The position numbers and the translations under genes were made by a program. This document shows, piece by piece, positions 17,283 through 25,228 of a stretch of 64,000 nt of DNA. This stretch comes from JAWKIW01 sp046331175 (GTDB lineage: Bacteria; Actinomycetota; Acidimicrobiia; Acidimicrobiales; Acidimicrobilacustridaceae). The stretch covers positions 310,001-374,000 of the forward strand of contig JAXLRI010000003.1 in the NCBI GenBank assembly GCA_046331175.1, given 5' to 3'. Each line of letters starts with the position of its first letter. Position 1 is the first letter of the stretch. Below the pieces are notes generated by a model, which was not told the DNA's origin, did not search any database, and saw only the letters and a program-made list of their open reading frames with translations.

Positions 17283-19064
17283 ATGACCCCGACCCCGAGC
17301 GAGACCCGGCCGAGCTCGGGATCCGAGGCCGATGCCGGCCGTCCGGGCGGCGCGGGCCCGGGCCGCGGATCCGATCCCGCCGGCGGCCCGTCGAACGCCT
17401 CCGACGGCGGCCCGTCGAACGCCTCCGCCGGCGGCCCGTCGAACGACTCCGACGGGCCGGCCGAGACGGTGTCGCACGCCGTCGACGACGGGGCGGGCGT
17501 CGACGCCGAGGACGTGGCCGGCACGGCCGCCGCCCCGATCGAGATCGTCGTGCTGGCGCTCGTGGCCGCGGTCCTCGGCATCGGCATGCGGTTCGTGACC
17601 CGCTCGCCGCTGTGGCTCGACGAGGCGCTGAGCGTGAACATCGCCCAGCTGCCGCCCGGCGAGATCGTCCAGGCGCTGCGCCAGGACGGCCACCCGCCGC
17701 TGTACTACCTGCTGCTGCACGGATGGACCGCCGCGTTCGGCACCTCCGACGCGGCCGTGCGCTCGTTGTCGGCGGTCATCGGGATCGCCTCGCTGCCCCT
17801 GGCCTGGCTCGTCGGGCGCCGGCGCGGTGGTCCGCTGCTCGCCTGGATCCTGGTCGCCGTCGTGGCGCTGTCGCCCTACGCCGTCCGGTACAGCACCGAG
17901 ACGCGCATGTACTCGATGGTCATCACGCTGGTCCTGGCCGGCTACCTCCTCGTCGACGACGTGGTGCGCCGGGGCCGTGACGGCGTCGGTCGGCTGGTCG
18001 GCCTCGCCCTCGTGGCGGGGGCCCTGCTCCTGTCGCACTACTGGTCGCTGTGGCTGCTCGGCAGCCTCGGGATCGTGCTGCTCGTCACGTGGCGACGATC
18101 CTCCGATCCGGCCCGCCGCCGCGGGGCCGGCCGAGCGGTTCTCGCGCTCGTCGCCGGCGGCATCCTGCTGTTCGCGTGGTGGCTGCCGGCGATGCTGTAC
18201 CAGTCCGCCCACACCGGGACGCCGTGGGCCAGCGCCGACCGCCCCACGGTGTCGGTGAGCGCGGCCCTGGCCGACTTCGCCGCCGGGGCCATCCCCGACG
18301 CCCCGATGATCGTCATCGCCTCCACCCTGGTCTTCGCCCTCGGGGTCTTCGGCGTGGCCGTCGATCGCCGGCACATCCAGCTCGACGTGCGGACGGCCCG
18401 CCGGTTCCGGGTCGAGGTGGTCGTGCTGGTGCTGACGTTCGGTGTGGGCCTGGCGATCAACATCGTCAGCCGATCGGCCTTCCAGAGCCGCTACGGCGCC
18501 GTGTTCTTCCCGTTCTACGCCCTCGTGGTGGCCGGCGGCCTGCTGTGCTTCCGGTCGCGGCCGATCCGGGCCGGCGTGCTCGCCGGCCTGCTCGTCCTCT
18601 ACAGCGTCGCGGTGGTGTTCAACGGCTTCATCACGCAGCGGTCGCAATCGCGCTCGGCCGCCGAGGCGATCCGCGCCGAGGCCTCGCCCGGAGACGTCGT
18701 GGTGGTGTGCCCCGACCAGCTGGGCCCGTCGTTCAGCCGTGAGCTCGGCGACGACTTCACCTACGTGGTGTACCCCCGTGGCGGCACGCCCCAGCGGGTC
18801 GACTGGGTCGACTACGCCAAGCGCAACGCCGACAGCGCCGACCCGGCCCGGGTGCAGGCGTTCGCCGACGACGTGCTGCGCACCGCCGGCGACCGGGGCA
18901 TCGCCGTGATCTGGTCGGGCACCTACAAGACGCTCGACGGCCAGTGCGAGCAGCTGCTCGGCGACCTCGGCGCCGTCCGCCCCGGGCGCGGCATCGTCGA
19001 CAGCCAGCCCGAGAAGTACTACGAGCCGGCCAACGTCACCTGGTATCCCCCCGTCCGGCGATGA
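17283..19064 (+). CDS. GT-C membrane glycosyltransferase (family 39, mannosyltransferase type)
   Basis: A 593-residue protein. The first 75 residues are a low-complexity Gly/Ser/Asp tail with three copies of an 8-residue unit (GGPSNAS plus one residue). Membrane helices begin near residue 82. The first outer loop holds SPLWLDEALSVNIAQ with the Asp-Glu pair expected for polyprenyl-phosphate-sugar enzymes, and GHPPLYYLLLH follows. The C-terminal third (from about residue 455) is a soluble domain with GDVVVVCPDQLGPSFSREL, as in other actinobacterial GT39-like mannosyltransferases. Acceptor unknown. It overlaps the following PIG-V gene by ATGA, so the pair is co-expressed. Confidence 0.85.
   Translation: MTPTPSETRPSSGSEADAGRPGGAGPGRGSDPAGGPSNASDGGPSNASAGGPSNDSDGPAETVSHAVDDGAGVDAEDVAGTAAAPIEIVVLALVAAVLGIGMRFVTRSPLWLDEALSVNIAQLPPGEIVQALRQDGHPPLYYLLLHGWTAAFGTSDAAVRSLSAVIGIASLPLAWLVGRRRGGPLLAWILVAVVALSPYAVRYSTETRMYSMVITLVLAGYLLVDDVVRRGRDGVGRLVGLALVAGALLLSHYWSLWLLGSLGIVLLVTWRRSSDPARRRGAGRAVLALVAGGILLFAWWLPAMLYQSAHTGTPWASADRPTVSVSAALADFAAGAIPDAPMIVIASTLVFALGVFGVAVDRRHIQLDVRTARRFRVEVVVLVLTFGVGLAINIVSRSAFQSRYGAVFFPFYALVVAGGLLCFRSRPIRAGVLAGLLVLYSVAVVFNGFITQRSQSRSAAEAIRAEASPGDVVVVCPDQLGPSFSRELGDDFTYVVYPRGGTPQRVDWVDYAKRNADSADPARVQAFADDVLRTAGDRGIAVIWSGTYKTLDGQCEQLLGDLGAVRPGRGIVDSQPEKYYEPANVTWYPPVRR
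17382..17453 (+). repeat. Three tandem 24-bp units inside the GT-C N-terminal tail
   Basis: Units 17382-17405, 17406-17429 and 17430-17453 each begin GGCGGCCCGTCGAACG and differ by one to two bases. They encode GGPSNAS-type linkers and could vary in number between strains. Confidence 0.9.
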
Positions 19065-20332
19065 CCGACGCCGCGCCGCCGGTCGGGCCGTCCGCCAACG
19101 AGCCCGGGCAACGGGCCGAGGCCGACGTCCCCGACGCCGCCGATGCTCCCGACGCCTCGTCGGCCGCCGACGTCGCCGATGCCGTGGAGGGCGGCGAGGC
19201 GGGTGGCGGCACGTCCGCCGCCGGCGGCTCGCGGTGGGGGCGCCTGGGCGACGACCTGCGCGTCGTGGCGCCGGCCTGGCTGGTGGCCCGCCTCCTGTTC
19301 GGGCTCGGCTGGTGGCTCGCGGTGGCCGTGGCCGACCGCTGGTACGCGGTGCGCACGCCCGCGCTGCAGGACGGCCTGCTGGCCTGGGACGGCACCTGGT
19401 ACCGCGACATCGCGACCAGGGGCTACGAGTCCCTGCCCCTCGAATCGCTCCGGTTCTTCCCCGGATATCCGTGGATCGCCAAGCTCCTGAGCCCGCTGAC
19501 CGGGTTCGAGGTCGCCCCCGCCCTGGTCCTGATCGCCAACCTGGGGGCCATCGTGGTGGCCGTGCTGGTCCGGCGCCTCGTGCGCTCCGAGACCGGCGAC
19601 CGGGCGGCCGCCGACCGGGCCGTGTGGGTGGTGATGCTGTTCCCGTCGGCCTTCACGCTGGTGCTCGCCTACGCCGAGTCGCTGTTCCTCATCGGCGCCG
19701 TGGGTGCGCTCTTCGCCGCCCGGCGGGGTCGGTGGGGTTGGGCGGTCGCCGCCGGCCTCCTGGCCTCGGTCACCCGTCCGCTCGGCATCCTCCTCGTCGT
19801 CCCACTGGCCATCGAGGCCGTCCGGGCGTGGCGGACGTCGGACGAGGACCGCCGGCTGTGGTCGGCGCTGGCCATCGGCGCGCCCGTGGCCGGCACCGTC
19901 CTCTTCCTCGGGTGGGTCGATCGCGCCTGGGGCAAGTGGACGCTGCCGCTGACCGTGCAGAACGACCTGCGGTCGATGGACGTCGACCCCATCACGCGCA
20001 TCCTGCGGGGCATCGGTGACCTCGTCGGCGGCGACCGCTTCGGCGGCGCCCTCCACGTGCCGTTCGCCATCGCCTTCGTCGTGCTGCTCGTGCTCACCGC
20101 CCGACGGTGGGCGTCGTCCTACACGGCGTACGCGGCGCTGGTGCTGGTGGCCGCGCTGAGCGCCGCCAACCTCAACTCGATCGAGCGCTACGCGCTCAAC
20201 GCCTTCCCGCTCCTGCTCACCCTGGCCCTGCTGCTGCGCACGCCCCGGCTCGAGCGGTGGGGGCTGGCAGTGTGCGGGTGCGGGTTCGTGGCGCTCACCT
20301 CGCTGGCGTTCCTCGGCGTCTACGTGCCGTAG
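19061..20332 (+). CDS. PIG-V-type mannosyltransferase (GT-C)
   Basis: A 423-residue membrane protein with an Asp/Ala-rich cytoplasmic N-terminus (about 60 residues). Next come LVARLLFGLGWWLAV and the loop LLAWDGTWYRDIATRGY, the acidic and aromatic loop of PIG-V family enzymes. FFPGYPWIAKLL and LAYAESLFL also fit that family. In mycobacteria the related PimE adds mannose to phosphatidylinositol mannosides from polyprenyl-phosphate-mannose; a similar role here is an inference. ATG 19061 overlaps the stop of the preceding GT-C gene. The longer frame upstream of 19061 is the preceding gene out of phase. The 20333-20441 spacer holds nothing recognised. Confidence 0.85.
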   Translation: MTDAAPPVGPSANEPGQRAEADVPDAADAPDASSAADVADAVEGGEAGGGTSAAGGSRWGRLGDDLRVVAPAWLVARLLFGLGWWLAVAVADRWYAVRTPALQDGLLAWDGTWYRDIATRGYESLPLESLRFFPGYPWIAKLLSPLTGFEVAPALVLIANLGAIVVAVLVRRLVRSETGDRAAADRAVWVVMLFPSAFTLVLAYAESLFLIGAVGALFAARRGRWGWAVAAGLLASVTRPLGILLVVPLAIEAVRAWRTSDEDRRLWSALAIGAPVAGTVLFLGWVDRAWGKWTLPLTVQNDLRSMDVDPITRILRGIGDLVGGDRFGGALHVPFAIAFVVLLVLTARRWASSYTAYAALVLVAALSAANLNSIERYALNAFPLLLTLALLLRTPRLERWGLAVCGCGFVALTSLAFLGVYVP

Positions 20333-20441
20333 CGACCTGGTACGGGCCCGGGCACTCGTCGACGTGCGCCGGCGGTCCGGCTCGGCCTCCGGCCGGCGCC
20401 GACGGTCCCGGTCGGCCGGCGACGGCTCCGGTGGTCCGGGG

Positions 20442-21161
20442 TCAGCCGCCGGTCTCCAGCTCGGTCGCCCCGCCGACCGCGGTCACCACCACGCGGCTGT
20501 CGATGGTCGAGCGGCCGTCGGCGGCGACGGCGGCGATGACGACGAGGTGGCTGGTCCCGTCGCACGGCACGGTGACCGTGGTGGGACCCGACTGCGGTGC
20601 GAGGCCGGGCTGCTGGTCCCCGTCGACGAGGAGCACGACCCGCTCGGCGCCCGCCGTGCGGTAGTCGATGGTGGCGGGGGTGGGTCCCTCGGCGTCGCAG
20701 CGCAGGGGCGTGGGCACCACGATCTGGGCGATCTGGGGCGACCCGGCGCCGGTCGGGTCGCTCGAGGCGCCCCCGCCGTGGGCCGCGCCGGTGGACGGGG
20801 CCAGGGTGTCGCCGGGGCCGACCGGGTTGGAGCCCGGAGGGCTGGTCCCCTTGGGGAGCACGATCGTGGCGCCGGCGCCACCGGGCATGCCGGCCCCGGT
20901 CGGCGCGGTGGTGGCCGAGCGCCCGGCCGTGGTCGGCAGGCCGGGCGTCACGCTCACCGGATCGCTGCCGCTGCACGCGGCCACGGCCACCCCGACGCCG
21001 GCGGTGGCGACCACGAGCCCGCCAGCCCGCGCCAGCGCGGCGAGGCGATGGCGGCGAGGGGCTCGCGCCCCCGCCATGGGGAGGGCGCGGGGGCGCCCGG
21101 GCACCGGCGGCTCGGGGGCACGGTGTTCGCGGGAGCGGCGTTCTCGGGAGCGGGTGAGCAT
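20442..21161 (-). CDS. Hypothetical secreted lipoprotein
   Basis: A 239-residue protein of unknown function. The N-terminus is long and basic (about 45 residues), then a hydrophobic stretch ends VAVAAC, a lipobox with Cys near residue 63. A Gly/Pro/Ser/Thr-rich linker follows, then a small beta-rich domain with RCDAEGPTPATIDYRTAGAE and GDQQPGLAPQ. Two cysteines in the domain could form a disulfide. A leaderless-type box 9 nt before ATG 21161 supports this start. An internal ATG at 21077 would give a more usual signal length. Confidence 0.65.
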   Translation of the reverse strand: MLTRSRERRSREHRAPEPPVPGRPRALPMAGARAPRRHRLAALARAGGLVVATAGVGVAVAACSGSDPVSVTPGLPTTAGRSATTAPTGAGMPGGAGATIVLPKGTSPPGSNPVGPGDTLAPSTGAAHGGGASSDPTGAGSPQIAQIVVPTPLRCDAEGPTPATIDYRTAGAERVVLLVDGDQQPGLAPQSGPTTVTVPCDGTSHLVVIAAVAADGRSTIDSRVVVTAVGGATELETGG

Positions 21162-21170
21162 GCGGCGCCG

Positions 21171-21176
21171 AGGCTA
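21171..21176 (-). promoter_or_regulatory. -10 box TAGCCT for the lipoprotein at 21161
   Basis: TAGCCT on the minus strand ends 9 nt before ATG 21161 and argues for the long N-terminus. Confidence 0.5.
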
Positions 21177-21188
21177 CCGGCGCGCCCG

Positions 21189-21728
21189 TCAGACCGGCAG
21201 GTCGTCGACCAGCACCAGCTTCATCCCGTCGTGGCTGGCCACGAACCCGTTGGCCTCGTAGAAGCGCCGGGCGTCGGGACGTCGCCGGTCGGTGGTGAGC
21301 TGGACCATGGCGCAGCCGCGGGCGCGGGCCCGGCGCCGGATCTCGTCGAGCAGCGCCCGGCCGAGGCCGTCACCGCGGCGGTCGCGGTGCACCCGCACGC
21401 CCTCGACGTGGCAGCGCTCGCCGCCCCCATGCGTGAGGTGGGGGAGGAAGCTGAGCTGGGCGACCGCCACCACCTCGCCGCCGTCGTCGCCGACGAGCAG
21501 CAGCTGGCGGGGGTCGGCGGCGATGGCGTCGAACGCGGTCAGGTAGCGGTCGAGGGGCGCCGCCGGTCGCCGGCCGGCCACGTCGTCGTCGGCGAGCAGT
21601 CCCACCACGGCCTCGACGTCGCGGCGCGTGGCACGACGGAAGGTCACCGCCGTCGGGTCGGCCCGGCCGGCCCGGCCGGCCCGGGTGGCCGCGCCGGCGC
21701 CTCCGGCGGACGCGGGGGGCTCGGGCAC
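21189..21728 (-). CDS. GNAT family N-acetyltransferase
   Basis: A 179-residue GNAT enzyme. After about 30 residues of Ala/Gly/Arg filler the fold starts TFRRATRRDVEAVVGLLADD. The acetyl-CoA turn is RVHRDRRGDGLGRALLDEI (the R/Q-x-x-G-x-G/A signature), preceded by the strand CHVEGV. The end DARRFYEANGFVASHDGMKL is the classic C-terminal motif with the Tyr that acts as general acid. Substrate unknown. It starts at GTG 21728, back to back with the acyl-CoA synthetase promoter, and has its own leaderless-type box. Confidence 0.88.
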   Translation of the reverse strand: MPEPPASAGGAGAATRAGRAGRADPTAVTFRRATRRDVEAVVGLLADDDVAGRRPAAPLDRYLTAFDAIAADPRQLLLVGDDGGEVVAVAQLSFLPHLTHGGGERCHVEGVRVHRDRRGDGLGRALLDEIRRRARARGCAMVQLTTDRRRPDARRFYEANGFVASHDGMKLVLVDDLPV

Positions 21729-21734
21729 CGTGGC

Positions 21735-21740
21735 AGCCTA
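21735..21740 (-). promoter_or_regulatory. -10 box TAGGCT for the GNAT gene
   Basis: TAGGCT on the minus strand ends 6 nt before GTG 21728. Confidence 0.5.
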
Positions 21741-21760
21741 CGGCCGGCGGCGGGGACCGG

Positions 21761-21766
21761 TAGCGT
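21761..21766 (+). promoter_or_regulatory. -10 box TAGCGT for the acyl-CoA synthetase
   Basis: TAGCGT ends 9 nt before ATG 21776. With the minus-strand box at 21735 it forms a divergent pair only 20 bp apart. Confidence 0.55.
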
Positions 21767-21775
21767 CTCGGGCCG

Positions 21776-23290
21776 ATGCTGCTCGACGTTGCCGCTGCCG
21801 ACCCCGACGGGCTCGCCGTCGACGACCTCGAGCGGCGGCGCAGCTGGGCCGAGCTGGTCGATCGCTCGATCCGGGCCGGCCGCTGGCTGCGCGACGAGGT
21901 CGGTCTGCGCCCCGGCGACCACGCCGCCATGGTGGTGGGCAACCGGGTCGAGTTCCTCGAGCTCGTCTACGGCGCGCTGCTGTCGGGGGTGTGGATCACC
22001 CCGGCCAACTGGCACCTCACCGCCGACGAGCTCGCCTACGTCGTGGCCGACAGCGGCGCCCGCGTGGTGGTGGCCGATCCCCGCTTCGAGGACGCCGCGA
22101 GAGCGGCCGCCGGCGACGTCCCCGTCGTGGTGGCCGGCGACGACCTCGACGCCCGGCTGGCCGCCGCCTCCGACGAGCCCTTCGCCCTCGACGACCCGGC
22201 CGGCGGCAACATGTTCTACACGTCGGGCACCACCGGTCGGCCGAAGGGCGTGAAGCGGTCGGTGAAGGCGAGCGTCGGCGGCCAGCTCGAGGCCCTCGCC
22301 GCGTCGGGCCGCCTGCTGGGGCTCGACGGTGGTGGCCCCCACCTCGTGACCGGTCCGCTGTACCACGCCGCCCCGCTGGGCTTCGCGGCGATGGACCAGG
22401 GCAACGGCGCGCCGATGGTCGTCATGCCGCGGTTCGACGAGGCCGACACCCTGCGGCTCATCCAGCAGCATCGGGTCCGCAACACCCACCTCGTGCCCAC
22501 CATGTTCGTGCGGCTCCTGCGGCTGCCCGACGACGAGCGGTACGGGTTCGACCCGTCGTCCCTGCACACCGTCCTCCACGGCGCCGCGCCGGTGTCGGTG
22601 GCCGTCAAGCAGCGGATGATCGAGTGGTGGGGCGAGGTGCTCGTCGAGTACTGGGGGGCCAGCGAGGGCGGGGTGGTGACCCTCGTCGACTCGGCCGAGT
22701 GGCTGGCGCGGCCCGGCACGGTCGGACGGCCGATCGCCACCCACGAGGTCTTCGCCGCCGATCCCGACGGGGCGCGCCTCCCGCCGGGCGAGAACGGGAC
22801 GCTCTGGTGCCGCAACCTGCTCGTCGACGAGGTGTTCGCCTACCACGGTGACGAGGCCAAGACGGCGGCCGCCTTCTCGGGGCCGGGCACCTACACCATC
22901 GGCGACATCGGCCGCGTCGACGAGGACGGCTACGTCTACCTGGCCGACCGGGCGTCGAACATGATCATCTCGGGCGGCGTCAACATCTACCCGGCCGAGG
23001 TCGAGCAGGTCCTCATCGAGCACCCGGCCGTGGGCGACGTCGCCGTTTTCGGCATCCCCGACCCCGAGTGGGGCGAGTCCGTGAAGGCGGCCGTCGAGCT
23101 GGTCGACGGCGTCGAGGCGTCACCCGAGCTGGAGGCCGACATCCTCGCCTTCGGGCGCGAGCGGCTGGCCGGCTACAAGGTGCCGCGGTCGATCGACGTC
23201 GAGGACGAGCTGCCCCGCCAGCCCAGCGGCAAGCTCCTCGTGCGGCTGCTGCGCGACCGCTACTGGCCCGAGGGCGGCAGCCGGATCTGA
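21776..23290 (+). CDS. AMP-forming acyl-CoA synthetase (FadD-like)
   Basis: A 504-residue ANL-superfamily enzyme that would activate a carboxylic acid to its acyl-AMP and then acyl-CoA. The phosphate-binding A3 motif is MFYTSGTTGRPKG (about residues 145-158). The A5 motif is EYWGASEGG, the A7/A8 hinge is LADRASNMIISGGVNIYPAE, and the catalytic A10 lysine is in PRQPSGKLL near residue 485. No membrane segment. The chain length and type of acid cannot be read from sequence; the overall pattern is that of FadD-like fatty-acid or steroid-side-chain ligases. It stands alone, ending 58 bp before the convergent SGNH gene. Confidence 0.92.
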   Translation: MLLDVAAADPDGLAVDDLERRRSWAELVDRSIRAGRWLRDEVGLRPGDHAAMVVGNRVEFLELVYGALLSGVWITPANWHLTADELAYVVADSGARVVVADPRFEDAARAAAGDVPVVVAGDDLDARLAAASDEPFALDDPAGGNMFYTSGTTGRPKGVKRSVKASVGGQLEALAASGRLLGLDGGGPHLVTGPLYHAAPLGFAAMDQGNGAPMVVMPRFDEADTLRLIQQHRVRNTHLVPTMFVRLLRLPDDERYGFDPSSLHTVLHGAAPVSVAVKQRMIEWWGEVLVEYWGASEGGVVTLVDSAEWLARPGTVGRPIATHEVFAADPDGARLPPGENGTLWCRNLLVDEVFAYHGDEAKTAAAFSGPGTYTIGDIGRVDEDGYVYLADRASNMIISGGVNIYPAEVEQVLIEHPAVGDVAVFGIPDPEWGESVKAAVELVDGVEASPELEADILAFGRERLAGYKVPRSIDVEDELPRQPSGKLLVRLLRDRYWPEGGSRI

Positions 23291-23348
23291 GCGGCCCCGA
23301 TCGCGGCGGCCGCACCCGGACCGGCGCGACCGCTCCCGGCGACGGGGG

Positions 23349-24095
23349 TCACCGGCAGCGGTCGACGCCCTGGCGGATGAGGCGGGCGTAGGCCTGCTGG
23401 CCGGTCGGCGTGAGGTGGATGCCGTCGGGGAGGAACCAGCCGGGCTGGTCGCGCGAGGCCGAGGCGAAGTCGACCAGCACGACGTCTCGCCCCTTGGCGC
23501 GCTCCGCCTCGAGGCGGTCGGCGATGGCCGCGTTCAGTCGGGCGCCGTTGGTGGGCAGGTCGAGCACGGGCGTGTGGTCGTTGACGTTGACCCACACGAC
23601 GCACCGAGCTGACGGGGCGTAGGCGTGGTCGTCGGGGCCGTCGGTGATCTGGCGCACGGCGACGTCGAGGTCGGCGACGGAGCGGTCGAGGTCCTCGTGG
23701 CGCTGGTCGTCCATGGCGGCGAAGAACGCGTTGTTCGTGCCGAGCGCGGCCACGACCACGTCGGCGCCGCCACCCGGGCTCACCGCGCTCACCAGCGCCG
23801 GGGTCATCTGGGCGATGCCGGCGCCGTTGATCCCGTTCACCGCCGCGCCGTACCCGTGGCGGCCGAGCTCCTCGGTGAGGGCGTACGAGGACTGGTTGGT
23901 GATGCTGTCGCCGACGACGGCGACCTTGCGGGGCGTCGCTCCGACGGTTCCCGACGACAAGCCGAGCGCCACGGCGACCAGGGCGACCAGCAGCACGGAC
24001 AGCAGCAGGGCGACCCGGCGATCCTGCCGGGGCGCGGCTGCGCTCGGGGCCTCGGGGACGTTGCTCGGTGCCACCTCCGCCGTGGGCACGGTCAC
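23349..24095 (-). CDS. SGNH/GDSL hydrolase, membrane-anchored or secreted
   Basis: A 248-residue protein. A single hydrophobic helix (LLLSVLLVALVAVALGL) follows a short cytoplasmic tail, so it is exported or anchored. The extracellular domain has SGNH block I AVVGDSITNQS (Ser nucleophile), a Gly in GINGAG, block III ALGTNNAFF (Asn) and block V PDGIHLTPTGQQ (Asp and His). Such enzymes cleave acetyl or other esters on glycans or lipids. GTG 24095 is chosen because TACCCT lies 7 nt before it; a GTG/ATG-type start at 24146 would add 17 non-coding-looking residues and swallow that promoter. Confidence 0.85.
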   Translation of the reverse strand: MTVPTAEVAPSNVPEAPSAAAPRQDRRVALLLSVLLVALVAVALGLSSGTVGATPRKVAVVGDSITNQSSYALTEELGRHGYGAAVNGINGAGIAQMTPALVSAVSPGGGADVVVAALGTNNAFFAAMDDQRHEDLDRSVADLDVAVRQITDGPDDHAYAPSARCVVWVNVNDHTPVLDLPTNGARLNAAIADRLEAERAKGRDVVLVDFASASRDQPGWFLPDGIHLTPTGQQAYARLIRQGVDRCR

Positions 24096-24102
24096 GGTTC
24101 GG

Positions 24103-24108
24103 AGGGTA
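24103..24108 (-). promoter_or_regulatory. -10 box TACCCT for the SGNH hydrolase
   Basis: Minus-strand TACCCT, 7 nt before GTG 24095; decides the start of that gene. Confidence 0.55.
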
Positions 24109-24162
24109 GCCCTGGGTGGAGCGCCTGCGGCGGCAGCGAGCCCCACCCGCCGGCGCCCCCAC

Positions 24163-24168
24163 TACCCT
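24163..24168 (+). promoter_or_regulatory. -10 box TACCCT for queA
   Basis: TACCCT ends 7 nt before GTG 24176. The same hexamer serves the divergent SGNH gene 55 bp away. Confidence 0.55.
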
Positions 24169-24175
24169 CCGCCCG

Positions 24176-25228
24176 GTGCGGACCGAGGACTTCGACTACG
24201 GGCTCCCGCCGGAGCGGATCGCCCAGCACCCGCTGGCGGCGCGGGACCGGGCTCGGCTGCTCGTCGACCGCGGGCCATCGGCACCGCCCGAGCACCGCCA
24301 CGTGCTCGACCTGCCCGACCTGCTCGAGCCGGGCGATCTCCTCGTGGTCAACGACACCCGCGTCCTGCCGGCGCGGCTGCGGCTGCGCAAGCCGACCGGG
24401 GGAGCGGCCGAGGTGCTGCTGCTCGAGCGCGACGACGAGGGCGACGGCTGGTGGGAGGCGCTGGTGCGCCCCGGTCGCCGGCTGGCGCCGGGCGCCCGGC
24501 TGGTCGACGGCGACGGCCGCGACGTGGCCGAGGTCGGCGATGAGCTGGGTGACGGCCGGCGCCGAGTCCGGTTGCTCGTGCCCGGCGACAAGCCGAGCAC
24601 CCGCGAGGCCGAGCTGGCGCTGGTCGACGCCCTGGGAGAGATGCCGCTACCGCCCTACATCACCGAGGTGCTCGACGACCCCGACCGCTACCAGACGGTC
24701 TACGCCCGCCGGCCGGCGTCGGCGGCGGCGCCGACCGCCGGCCTGCACCTGACCGAGGACCTCCTGGCCCGCGTGGCCGAGCGGGGCGTCGAGGTGGTCG
24801 CGGTCGAGCTCGTGGTCGGCCTCGGCACCTTCCGACCCATCGCCACCGACGAGGTGGCCGACCACCGGATGCACGGCGAGGCGTACCGCGTGGCCGACGA
24901 CGTCTGGGCCGCGTGCCGCAGCGGACGCCGCGTGGTGGCGGTGGGCACCACCGTCGTGCGGGCGCTCGAGTCGGCCGCCGCCACCGGTCGGCTGGCGGGG
25001 ACGACCGAGCTGTTCATCTCCCGGGGCTTCCGCTTCCAGGTCGTCGACCGGCTCCTCACCAACTTCCACCTGCCCCGCTCGTCGCTGCTCGTGCTGATCG
25101 ATGCATTCGTCGGCCCGCGCTGGCGCGACCTGTACGACGTCGCCCTGGCCGACGACTACCGCTTCTTGTCCTTCGGCGACGCCATGCTCGTCGACCGCGC
25201 CGACCTCGACGACGAGGTCGCGGCGTGA
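24176..25228 (+). CDS. queA: tRNA preQ1(34) S-adenosylmethionine ribosyltransferase-isomerase QueA
   Basis: A 350-residue enzyme that moves the ribosyl part of S-adenosylmethionine to preQ1 in tRNA to make epoxyqueuosine. Family signatures are clear: FDYGLPPERIAQHPL at the N-terminus, LVVNDTRVLPARL, the long conserved block AAPTAGLHLTEDLL, then GLGTFRPI and TNFHLPRSSLL near the end. Length is normal. The frame runs 20 codons further upstream, but the leaderless promoter box and alignment both favour GTG 24176. It overlaps tgt (GTGA), so the two queuosine genes are coupled. No preQ1 riboswitch was seen. Confidence 0.96.
   Translation: MRTEDFDYGLPPERIAQHPLAARDRARLLVDRGPSAPPEHRHVLDLPDLLEPGDLLVVNDTRVLPARLRLRKPTGGAAEVLLLERDDEGDGWWEALVRPGRRLAPGARLVDGDGRDVAEVGDELGDGRRRVRLLVPGDKPSTREAELALVDALGEMPLPPYITEVLDDPDRYQTVYARRPASAAAPTAGLHLTEDLLARVAERGVEVVAVELVVGLGTFRPIATDEVADHRMHGEAYRVADDVWAACRSGRRVVAVGTTVVRALESAAATGRLAGTTELFISRGFRFQVVDRLLTNFHLPRSSLLVLIDAFVGPRWRDLYDVALADDYRFLSFGDAMLVDRADLDDEVAA

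Noticed and set aside
24116..24175. Upstream start for queA
   Set aside because: It would place the promoter box TACCCT inside the gene and add 20 residues absent from normal QueA length.
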